Shown here: piece by piece, positions 1-5,215 of the stretch
Position numbering within the stretch: the first letter of the stretch is position 1
How the letters are laid out: each line of letters opens with the position of its first letter
DNA from: Flammeovirgaceae bacterium
GTDB taxonomy: Bacteria > Bacteroidota > Bacteroidia > Cytophagales > Cyclobacteriaceae
Assembly (NCBI GenBank): GCA_022616575.1
Contig: JAKEEN010000113.1
Coordinates: 1 to 6,997, forward strand
Length of the DNA stretch: 6,997 bases
Reading direction: 5' to 3'
Program-made: the position numbers and the translations under genes
Notes under the pieces: model-generated
What the model saw: only the letters and a program-made list of their open reading frames with translations
Database searches by the model: none
Told to the model about the DNA's origin: nothing

Positions 1-563
1 ACACCGTTGGCTACGATGCGCAGCGCATCAATGTCAAGGCCGGAATCAGTTTCGTCAAGAATAGCTAATTTCGGTTCGAGCATTGCCATTTGAAAGATCT
101 CGTTGCGTTTTTTCTCACCCCCTGAAAAACCTTCGTTGAGTGAACGATTTAAAAGGGATTGATCAATCTCAACCAATTTCATTTTCTCCTTCATCAATTG
201 AAGAAACGATACCGCATCGAGCGCCTGCTGACCCTTCGATTCGCGAATCTGGTTGACGGCAGTCTTCATGAAGTTGATGGTGCTCACCCCCGGAATTTCA
301 ACTGGATATTGGAAAGCCATGAAGATCCCTTCACGGGCGCGTTCATCCGGCTCCATATCTAATAGGTTCTTACCTAAGAAATTAACTTCACCTGCGGTCA
401 CCTCGTAATCTTCGCGACCAGCAAGTACGGATGCCAATGTACTTTTCCCGGAACCGTTCGGGCCCATAATAGCATGCACTTCACCCGCTTTTACTTCCAG
501 GTTGATTCCTTTTAAGATTTCCTTTTCTTCAATCCGCGCTTGTAGGTTCTTTATTTGTAACAT
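1..563 (-). CDS. sufC: SufC, Fe-S cluster assembly ATPase (partial, C-terminus missing)
   Basis: SufC is the cytosolic ABC-type ATPase of the SufBCD scaffold; its ATP binding and hydrolysis drive the SufB/SufD rearrangement needed to build Fe-S clusters. Reading from the ATG at 563, 187 codons are present before the window edge. Visible motifs are Walker A GPNGSGKST (residues 34-42, Lys40), the Q-loop glutamine in FQYP (about 85), the signature FSGGE (146-150), and Walker B LAILDE with catalytic Glu171 followed by TDSGLD. FSGGEKKRNE and the DETDSGLDIDAL stretch are typical of SufC rather than of transporter ATPases. The family is about 250 residues, so roughly 60 residues including the H-loop histidine lie outside the window. 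The start is set by the usual M-L-x-I-K-N-L opening. There is no recognisable Shine-Dalgarno; the leader is made of 7-bp repeats. It runs in the same direction as sufB but is separated from it by a small extra gene. Confidence 0.96.
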   Translation of the reverse strand, partial: MLQIKNLQARIEEKEILKGINLEVKAGEVHAIMGPNGSGKSTLASVLAGREDYEVTAGEVNFLGKNLLDMEPDERAREGIFMAFQYPVEIPGVSTINFMKTAVNQIRESKGQQALDAVSFLQLMKEKMKLVEIDQSLLNRSLNEGFSGGEKKRNEIFQMAMLEPKLAILDETDSGLDIDALRIVANG

Positions 564-604
564 TTCAAAATTTCAGGTTTCAGATTTTTAGATTCCCATT
601 TCAG
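564..604. repeat. Degenerate 7-bp repeat array, sufC-proximal side
   Basis: This AT-rich stretch is built of units resembling ATTTCAG. The diagnostic C (or its degenerate equivalent) recurs at 566, 574, 581, 588, 595 and 602, a spacing of 8,7,7,7,7; units at 588 and 595 are degenerate. It starts right at the sufC ATG, so it forms the sufC leader. Bases 568-582 (AAATTTCAGGTTTCA) are the perfect reverse complement of 1028-1042 on the far side of the four-helix-bundle gene. Further inward, 608-617 is a perfect 10-bp palindrome (GATTATAATC). Confidence 0.75.
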
Positions 605-657
605 TTTGATTATAATCTAAATCAGGTTCGCTTACTTTATATTTTAAGCCCTTAATT

Positions 658-1023
658 TCAGATTGTTTTAGGTAGTTCATAAAACCGCCTAACATTTTTG
701 CCAATCGATTCAGCTTTTGTTATTAGACTTTCAAATTCTTCCTGACTTAGATAGTTTCGATCTTTAGCTCGATAGAGTTGTGACCTTACTTCGGCAGCAG
801 AAGCCTTTGCATACGAAAGAAATTGAATAAATTCTTGTCGCCCTTCTCTTTCAAAGCCCTCAGCAATATTATCCATGACTGACCCCGTGGATCGATTAAT
901 TTGATCCTTGAGAGAAAAATCTTTTGCAAATGGATTTTCTTCCGTCTTCAAAAATGTTTCATACGCAAGTTCCCTGGCTTTTTTCCAAACATCTAAATCT
1001 TCAAACCTCTCTATTTTGGCCAT
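658..1023 (-). CDS. Four-helix-bundle protein, S23 / 23S-rRNA-intervening-sequence family
   Basis: A 121-residue, charged, all-helical protein without signal peptide or membrane segment. The opening AKIERFEDLDVWKKARELA, the central SVMDNIAEGFER (about 48-59) and FLSYAKASAAEVRSQL (about 68-83) match the family known from intervening sequences of 23S rRNA genes (PF05635/TIGR02436). That family forms oligomeric four-helix bundles with a basic surface and is related to the Avd accessory protein of diversity-generating retroelements. Its cellular function is not established, and I see no retroelement or rRNA here. The gene lies between sufB (45 nt upstream) and sufC (94 nt downstream), in the same direction, and is bounded by inverted 7-bp-repeat arrays. 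I infer an inserted cassette riding in the suf operon, not an Fe-S assembly factor. The ATG at 1023 is followed by the conserved family N-terminus; no Shine-Dalgarno is visible. Confidence 0.9.
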   Translation of the reverse strand: MAKIERFEDLDVWKKARELAYETFLKTEENPFAKDFSLKDQINRSTGSVMDNIAEGFEREGRQEFIQFLSYAKASAAEVRSQLYRAKDRNYLSQEEFESLITKAESIGKNVRRFYELPKTI

Positions 1024-1070
1024 AACTTGAAACCTGAAATTTGCAATTTTGAATCTTGAATTTTTGAATT
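1024..1070. repeat. Degenerate 7-bp repeat array, sufB-proximal side (inverted to 564-604)
   Basis: Units resembling TTGAAAY follow one another, with the unit G at 1029, 1036, 1043, 1051, 1058 and 1066 (spacing 7,7,8,7,8). The unit is the reverse complement of that in the 564-604 array. The core 1028-1042 (TGAAACCTGAAATTT) pairs perfectly with 568-582. With a 6-nt gap (1043-1048) the match extends through TTGAA to about 20 bp. The array runs into the sufB stop codon (TAA on the minus strand, 1069-1071) and fills the whole gap up to the small gene's start codon. Confidence 0.75.
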
Positions 1071-2514
1071 ACCCCACACTTCCCTCCAGTGTCAACGCTA
1101 AAAGCTTCTGCGCTTCCACAGCAAACTCCATGGGCAATTGACTTAATACTTCTTTTGCATACCCATTCACGATAAGCGCTACAGCCGACTCCTCATCAAT
1201 GCCACGCTGTAAACAATAGAAGATTTGATCTTCGCCAATTTTTGAGGTGGTAGCTTCATGCTCAATCTTCGAAGTATTATTTTCTACATCAATGTAAGGG
1301 AAGGTATGCGCTCCACATTGATCGCCCATTAAAAGCGAGTCACATTGAGAGAAGTTGCGTGCATGGGTTGCCCGTTTCATAATATGAACCTGCCCGCGAT
1401 AACTATTTTGTGAATGACCAGCCGAAATTCCTTTTGATACAATCCTCGACTTCGTGTTCTTACCGATATGGATCATCTTCGTACCTGTATCGGCCTGCTG
1501 GTAATTATTGGTAACAGCTACCGAATAGAATTCACCGGAAGAATAATCGCCTTTCAAAATACATGAAGGATACTTCCAGGTGATGGCAGAGCCTGTTTCA
1601 ACTTGTGTCCAGGAGACTTTGGCATGATCACCGGCACATAAAGCACGTTTGGTCACAAAGTTGTAAATACCTCCTTTGCCATTCTTATCGCCCGGATACC
1701 AGTTTTGCACGGTTGAGTATTTCACCTGTGAGTCTTTCATGGCATAAATTTCTACCACGGCCGCGTGCAACTGATTTTCATCACGCATCGGGGCCGTGCA
1801 GCCTTCCAGATAGCTCACATATGATCCTTCATCAGCCACGATTAATGTCCTCTCAAACTGACCTGTGTTGGCAGCGTTAATCCGGAAGTAAGTGGATAGC
1901 TCCATCGGGCACCGAACTCCTTTTGGAATGTAACAGAAAGAGCCATCGGAGAAAACAGCAGAGTTTAGTGCGGCAAAGTAATTGTCATTTACAGGCACTA
2001 CGGAGCCTAGGTACTTTTTTACTAAGTCAGGGTGTTCCTTAACAGCTTCACTGAAAGAACAGAAAATGATTCCCAACTCTCCTAATTTTTCTTTGAAAGT
2101 AGTAGCTACCGAAACACTGTCAATAACAGCATCAACCGCTACACCGGTAAGTCTTTTTTGCTCTGTTAACGAGATACCCAGCTTTTCAAATGTCTTGATC
2201 AATTCAGGATCAATATCTTCAAGGCTCTTTGCTTTCGCTGATTGTTTTGGTGCTGAATAATAGATAATGTCCTGATAGTTGATGGTTGGGAACTTTACGT
2301 TAGCCCATTCAGGCGACTTCATTTTAATCCACTTGCGAAAAGCCTCCAGACGCCACTGAAGCATCCATTCGGGTTCATTCTTTTTTGTTGAAATAAACCG
2401 GATAATATCTTCACTTAACCCTTTGGGTGCGGACTCGGCCTCGATATTGCTCGTCCAGCCATGTTCGTACTCTTTGGACGTTAATTCCTCTAAAACCTGG
2501 TTGTCTTTGCTCAT
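1069..2514 (-). CDS. sufB: SufB, Fe-S cluster scaffold protein
   Basis: SufB is the core subunit of the cytosolic SufBC2D scaffold, accepting sulfur from SufS and assembling nascent Fe-S clusters. The 481-residue product is close to the usual 470-495. Typical stretches are [15 protein letters not shown] (151-165), [20 protein letters not shown] (188-207), [10 protein letters not shown] (233-242), the [12 protein letters not shown] core (265-276) and the C-terminal [12 protein letters not shown] (396-407). In that last stretch Cys400 and His403 correspond to the conserved Cys/His region at the SufB-SufD interface. [13 protein letters not shown] and [19 protein letters not shown] close the protein as in known SufB. 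The ATG at 2514 gives a full-length N-terminus and lies just behind a candidate -7 element and a small palindrome. It is probably first in the suf transcript, followed by the four-helix-bundle gene and sufC; lrp lies 79 nt upstream on the same strand. Confidence 0.98.
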   Translation of the reverse strand: MSKDNQVLEELTSKEYEHGWTSNIEAESAPKGLSEDIIRFISTKKNEPEWMLQWRLEAFRKWIKMKSPEWANVKFPTINYQDIIYYSAPKQSAKAKSLEDIDPELIKTFEKLGISLTEQKRLTGVAVDAVIDSVSVATTFKEKLGELGIIFCSFSEAVKEHPDLVKKYLGSVVPVNDNYFAALNSAVFSDGSFCYIPKGVRCPMELSTYFRINAANTGQFERTLIVADEGSYVSYLEGCTAPMRDENQLHAAVVEIYAMKDSQVKYSTVQNWYPGDKNGKGGIYNFVTKRALCAGDHAKVSWTQVETGSAITWKYPSCILKGDYSSGEFYSVAVTNNYQQADTGTKMIHIGKNTKSRIVSKGISAGHSQNSYRGQVHIMKRATHARNFSQCDSLLMGDQCGAHTFPYIDVENNTSKIEHEATTSKIGEDQIFYCLQRGIDEESAVALIVNGYAKEVLSQLPMEFAVEAQKLLALTLEGSVG

Positions 2515-2516
2515 GG

Positions 2517-2530
2517 AGTCTATTTAGACT
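2517..2530. promoter_or_regulatory. 6-bp-arm palindrome in the sufB leader, possible operator
   Basis: AGTCTA-TT-TAGACT is a perfect inverted repeat with a 2-nt centre, 2 bp from the sufB start codon. It lies just downstream of a candidate -7 element, so it would span the start of the transcript and could be bound by a repressor or fold as a tiny hairpin over the ribosome-binding zone. It does not resemble the known IscR type-2 site. The regulator is unknown; assignment as an operator is inference from symmetry and position. Confidence 0.4.
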
Positions 2531-2542
2531 GAATTTAAACTA

Positions 2543-2550
2543 CAAAACTA
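2543..2550 (-). promoter_or_regulatory. Candidate Bacteroidota -7 promoter element for sufB
   Basis: On the minus strand these bases read TAGTTTTG, an exact match to the TAnnTTTG -7 consensus of the Bacteroidota primary sigma factor. It lies 28 bp upstream of the sufB ATG, predicting a leader of roughly 20-25 nt. No clear TTG-type -33 element sits at the expected spacing, so this is suggestive only. Confidence 0.4.
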
Positions 2551-2593
2551 AACAAAACCGCGGTATTTAAGTTCTTTTCGAGGCTTTTGTTTT

Positions 2594-3061
2594 CTAAAGT
2601 GTCAGGTCGAGGGTTCTATCAAGGCTTTCTTCCAATGATATCATGGTTTCTGTTCTTTCAATGCCTTCCACCTGCTGGATTTTATCATGGAGGACGAGTT
2701 TGAGGTGATTAGTGTCCTTGCAGTGGATTTTGCAGAACATACTGTAATTTCCTGTGGTATAGTGGATGCTGGTGATTTCCGGAATGTCTTTCAATTTGGC
2801 CAGCACCTTATCGTAAAGAGCACTTTTTTGAAGGTAAATACCCAAAAACGCTGTGATATCATAGCCGAGTTTGGCATAATTCAGCCGCAAAGTGGTCTTT
2901 TCGATAACTCCAGCTTCCTCAAGCTTTCCGATTCGCACGTGTACAGTGCCGGGGGAGACGAAGGCCTTTTTCGCTACTTCAGTAAATGGCCTTTTTGCAT
3001 CCTGTGTCAGAACTTCAAGAATCTTGAGATCTGTTTTGTCAATTTGATAATGTATTGGCAT
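2594..3061 (-). CDS. Lrp/AsnC-family transcriptional regulator
   Basis: A 155-residue DNA-binding regulator of the feast/famine family. The N-terminal domain (about 8-58) begins IDKTDLKILEVLTQDAKRPF and carries a helix-turn-helix whose recognition helix is near SPGTVHVRIGKLEEAGVI (36-53). The rest is an RAM-type ligand-binding domain (about 68-142) with the strand-loop ITSIHYTTGNYSMFCKI, where these proteins usually bind amino acids and oligomerise. Length and layout match single-domain Lrp homologues of 150-165 residues. The ATG at 3061 gives the standard short N-terminus. The ligand cannot be told from sequence. It lies directly upstream of sufB on the same strand with a 79-nt gap and no terminator, so read-through into suf or control of suf is possible but unproven. 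Lrp proteins often regulate themselves, and the upstream DNA is very AT-rich. Confidence 0.93.
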   Translation of the reverse strand: MPIHYQIDKTDLKILEVLTQDAKRPFTEVAKKAFVSPGTVHVRIGKLEEAGVIEKTTLRLNYAKLGYDITAFLGIYLQKSALYDKVLAKLKDIPEITSIHYTTGNYSMFCKIHCKDTNHLKLVLHDKIQQVEGIERTETMISLEESLDRTLDLTL

Positions 3062-3092
3062 TTATTCGTTGATTTATTAATCATTCTATCAG

Positions 3093-3100
3093 CAAAATTA
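3093..3100 (-). promoter_or_regulatory. Candidate -7 promoter element for the lrp homologue
   Basis: The minus strand reads TAATTTTG, matching TAnnTTTG, 31 bp upstream of the lrp start codon. No convincing -33 TTTG was found at the right distance in the AT-rich DNA behind it. Such a motif can arise by chance in sequence this AT-rich. Confidence 0.33.
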
Positions 3101-3110
3101 TTAATTATTA

Positions 3111-3133
3111 GATACTACATAATTAATTGTATC
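3111..3133. promoter_or_regulatory. AT-rich inverted repeat upstream of lrp, possible autoregulatory site
   Basis: GATAC (3111-3115) and GTATC (3129-3133) form a 5-bp-arm inverted repeat around a 13-nt AT-only core, apart from one C. It lies 50-72 bp upstream of the lrp start, just behind the candidate -7 element. Lrp-family proteins bind degenerate, AT-rich, roughly symmetric sites of this size and commonly act on their own promoter. The arms are short, so chance is a real alternative. Confidence 0.28.
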
Positions 3134-3138
3134 ATTTA

Positions 3139-3169
3139 TTGAATGAAATGCTGATCTGTTGTTGTTTTG
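3139..3169 (+). promoter_or_regulatory. Weak candidate promoter for the tRNA-like RNA
   Basis: TTG at 3139-3141 and TTGTTTTG at 3162-3169 are separated by 20 bp. This resembles the Bacteroidota -33/-7 pair with one mismatch in the -7 element (TT instead of TA). Transcription would begin near 3175, about 50 nt before the tRNA-like fold, so the palindrome at 3198-3211 would be in the 5' leader. Confidence 0.25.
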
Positions 3170-3197
3170 AGCTATTAATCAAACACACGCACACGTT

Positions 3198-3211
3198 CCC
3201 GAAGCTTCGGG
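3198..3211. repeat. Perfect 14-bp GC-rich palindrome before the tRNA-like RNA
   Basis: CCCGAAGCTTCGGG is fully self-complementary and stands out in AT-rich surroundings. It ends 13 nt before the predicted 5' end of the tRNA-like RNA. In RNA it could form a short hairpin (CCCGA / TCGGG around AGCT); in DNA it could be a dimer binding site. An alternative pairing of GAAGC (3201-3205) with GCTTC (3216-3220) is possible. No T run follows, so it is not an intrinsic terminator for either strand. Confidence 0.5.
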
Positions 3212-3224
3212 CCACGCTTCAAAT

Positions 3225-3394
3225 TGTAGGGTGTTGAAACTGGCAGACATGCCCTCCTGTCTCGGGGGTGGGGATGAAAGGATAAACACAGGATAGTCGT
3301 TCCGCGAAAGCGGGGCCAGGGTTGACCACTAAGCGTTTTCTCTTCTTGTCCTGCGGCTAACTTCCCCGTGGAGGTTCGAACCCTCCCTCTACAG
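3225..3394 (+). ncRNA. tRNA-like RNA (Leu-type D arm) with an oversized variable region
   Basis: A tRNA frame can be drawn end to end. The acceptor is TGTAGGG (3225-3231) with CTCTACA (3387-3393; one G-T pair). The D arm is TTG-AAACTGGCAGA-CAT (3234-3250), whose 11-nt loop is like that of tRNA-Leu; its outermost pair is T-T. An anticodon-like arm is CCCTC-CTGTCTC-GGGGG (3252-3268). The T arm is GGAGG-TTCGAAC-CCTCC (3370-3386), perfect. Between the last two arms lies a variable region of about 100 nt. It is closed by GGGGA/TCCCC (3270-3274 / 3363-3367) and contains helix 3289-3296/3346-3353 and the GAAA-tetraloop hairpin 3299-3316. Odd points are total length 170 nt versus 75-95, T1-A72, G at the discriminator position, T at position 37, no encoded CCA, and a loop triplet GTC (Asp) that conflicts with the Leu-type D arm. 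A dedicated terminator follows. It could be an atypical tRNA or a tRNA-derived regulatory RNA. tmRNA hallmarks are absent. Confidence 0.72.
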
Positions 3395-3409
3395 CGTTTA
3401 GTTTAGGTG

Positions 3410-3442
3410 AGTCCTGATTTTTAATCAGGACTTTTTGTTTTT
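3410..3442 (+). terminator. Intrinsic terminator of the tRNA-like RNA
   Basis: AGTCCTGATT (3410-3419) pairs perfectly with AATCAGGACT (3423-3432) around a TTT loop, and is followed by TTTTGTTTTT (3433-3442). It lies 16 nt past the predicted 3' end of the tRNA-like fold, which supports that RNA being an independent transcript. It separates it from the acyl-CoA ligase gene, which must then have its own promoter within 3443-3512. Confidence 0.9.
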
Positions 3443-3512
3443 ATACTAATTTGCATAGAGTAAGAGCAAACATTCGTTTGCTTTACTAGTTAATCTTTTG
3501 TGAATTAGTGCT

Positions 3513-5189
3513 ATGAAAAATTTTCCCTGGTATAATAGTTACCCTGCCGGTACCCCGCATGAGATCAATTTGTATGATCACACCTCGTTGATAGAACTTT
3601 TTGAGAAGAGTGTCAATCAGTATCGTCAGCGAACTGCATTTGAAAATATGGGTGTTGGCCTGACCTATGATCAGGTGGACAAGCTTTCCAGGGATTTCGC
3701 TGCTTTTCTGCAAAATGATTTAGGCCTACAGAAGGGAGATCGCATCGCTATACAAATGCCGAACCTTCTTCAGTTTCCTATTGCCTTTTTTGGTGCCTTA
3801 CGGGCCGGGTTGATTGTAGTCAATACCAATCCACTCTATACACCGCGGGAGATGGAGCACCAGTTCAAAGATTCAGGGGCGAAGGCAATCGTTATTGTCA
3901 GCAACTTTGCTCATAGTCTTGAGAAGGTTATTGCCCATACACAAATCAAGCATGTAGTAGTGACCGATTTGGGTGACATGCTGGGTGGATTGAAAGGTGC
4001 GATTGTAAATTTTGTTGTAAAAAATATAAAGAAGATGGTTCCGGCATATCACTTGCCGGGAGCTATCCGATTTAAAGAGGCTTTAAAACGAGGTGCTGGA
4101 AAAAATTACGCAAAACCTTCGGTAGGAGTTTCGGATATCGCAGTGCTGCAGTATACCGGGGGTACAACAGGTATTTCGAAGGGAGCGAAACTTAGCCATG
4201 GAAACATCATTGCACACAACTCGATGATTGTGGAGTGGTTCAAACCTTATATGAGCAAAGATGGGAACGATCTGATCATCACCGCGATCCCTATGTACCA
4301 TATTTTCGCGCTTACTGTTAACGGAATGCTGATGTTTAGTACGGGTGTGAAGAATGTAATGATTACAAACCCTCGTGACATACCGGCATTCTGTAAGGAA
4401 CTTAAGAAACACAAGTTCACGATCATTACAGGCGTGAATACTTTATTCAATGGATTACTTAACAATCCAGACTTCAGGAATATTGACTTCTCTTATTTAA
4501 AAGGAGCCGTGGGTGGTGGAATGGCTGTACAAGATGTGGTGGCGAAGCGTTGGCAGGAGGTAACAGGCAAGCCATTAGTTGAAGGGTATGGATTGAGTGA
4601 GACTTCACCGGTTCTTTGCTGCAATCCGCTTGATGGTAAACATGTGATGGGAACCATTGGCATCCCTGTGCCAAGTACAGAGGTTGCCATTTTTGATGAT
4701 AATGGAAATCAACTCCCTCAAGGTGAGTCTGGAGAAATTTGTGCACGTGGTCCGCAGGTAATGAGTGGCTATTGGGAAAAGGATAATGAGGGTGTCTTCT
4801 TTGATAACGTGTGGTTTCGCACGGGTGACATAGGCTTTATGAATGAGCGCGGATTTTTTAAAATCATTGACCGCAAGAAAGACATGATTAAGGTTTCCGG
4901 TTTTAATGTTTTCCCTAATGAAATCGAGAATGTAATTGCCGCCAACCCGAAAGTGCTGGAAGTAGCCGCTATCGGTGTTAGTGATGTGAAGTCAGGTGAA
5001 GTGATCAAGGCCTTTATTGTAAAACGGGATGAGAGCCTCACGGAGGAGGAGTTGAAAGCATATTGTCACGAGAATCTTACAAACTATAAAGTTCCTAAAT
5101 ACATTGAATTCAGAAAGGAACTTCCAAAAACCAATGTTGGAAAAATTTTACGCAGGGTGCTGAAGGAAGAACAAGCTGCCGTAGCTTAA
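3513..5189 (+). CDS. fadD: Long-chain fatty-acid-CoA ligase, FadD type
   Basis: This enzyme activates long-chain fatty acids to acyl-CoA through an acyl-adenylate, using ATP and CoA; it is cytosolic or membrane-associated and feeds beta-oxidation and lipid synthesis. The 558-residue product matches the roughly 560 residues of E. coli FadD, and similarity seems to run along the whole length. In order: the AMP-binding P-loop YTGGTTGISKG (214-224), the ITAIPMYHIFAL segment (256-267), EGYGLSETSP (357-366), TGD with Asp439, and the FadD signature DRKKDMIKVSGFNVFPNEIE (453-472, hinge region). The adenylation lysine is Lys544 in PKTNVGKILRR. All key residues are present. The ATG at 3513 yields the expected N-terminus (FPWYNSYPAGTPHEI, like FadD). 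A lipoprotein gene follows after 26 nt, so the two probably share a transcript. Confidence 0.96.
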   Translation: MKNFPWYNSYPAGTPHEINLYDHTSLIELFEKSVNQYRQRTAFENMGVGLTYDQVDKLSRDFAAFLQNDLGLQKGDRIAIQMPNLLQFPIAFFGALRAGLIVVNTNPLYTPREMEHQFKDSGAKAIVIVSNFAHSLEKVIAHTQIKHVVVTDLGDMLGGLKGAIVNFVVKNIKKMVPAYHLPGAIRFKEALKRGAGKNYAKPSVGVSDIAVLQYTGGTTGISKGAKLSHGNIIAHNSMIVEWFKPYMSKDGNDLIITAIPMYHIFALTVNGMLMFSTGVKNVMITNPRDIPAFCKELKKHKFTIITGVNTLFNGLLNNPDFRNIDFSYLKGAVGGGMAVQDVVAKRWQEVTGKPLVEGYGLSETSPVLCCNPLDGKHVMGTIGIPVPSTEVAIFDDNGNQLPQGESGEICARGPQVMSGYWEKDNEGVFFDNVWFRTGDIGFMNERGFFKIIDRKKDMIKVSGFNVFPNEIENVIAANPKVLEVAAIGVSDVKSGEVIKAFIVKRDESLTEEELKAYCHENLTNYKVPKYIEFRKELPKTNVGKILRRVLKEEQAAVA

Positions 5190-5215
5190 TCATTAAAATA
5201 CGTTAAGAACCAACC

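Noticed and set aside
159..362. 67-codon open frame on the plus strand within sufC
   Set aside because: It is antisense to the strongly supported SufC reading frame with no independent evidence.
2687..3142. 151-codon open frame on the plus strand
   Set aside because: It lies antisense over the well-supported lrp homologue, shows no family motif, and ends in AT-rich intergenic DNA giving a run of I, L and Y. It is a shadow of the lrp coding frame.
3253..3258. CCTCCT in the anticodon-like arm, equal to the 16S anti-Shine-Dalgarno core
   Set aside because: It is a 6-bp match inside a helix strand whose sequence is explained by pairing with GGGGG. Chance cannot be excluded and no functional support is visible.
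3225..3394. Reading the tRNA-like RNA as tmRNA or as a tRNA split by a group I intron
   Set aside because: At 170 nt it is too short for tmRNA and lacks its 5' signature and a peptide-tag frame. The insert sits in the variable region, not the anticodon loop, and is shorter than group I introns with no recognisable P3/P7 core.
3443..3512. Promoter for fadD
   Set aside because: The terminator before it implies one, and TAATTTG at 3447-3453 is near the -7 consensus, but it is one base short in spacing and has no matching -33 element, so I did not list it as a feature.
4083..5041. Several minus-strand open frames of 65-109 codons under fadD
   Set aside because: All are antisense to FadD motifs, overlap one another, and lack recognisable domains or leaders.
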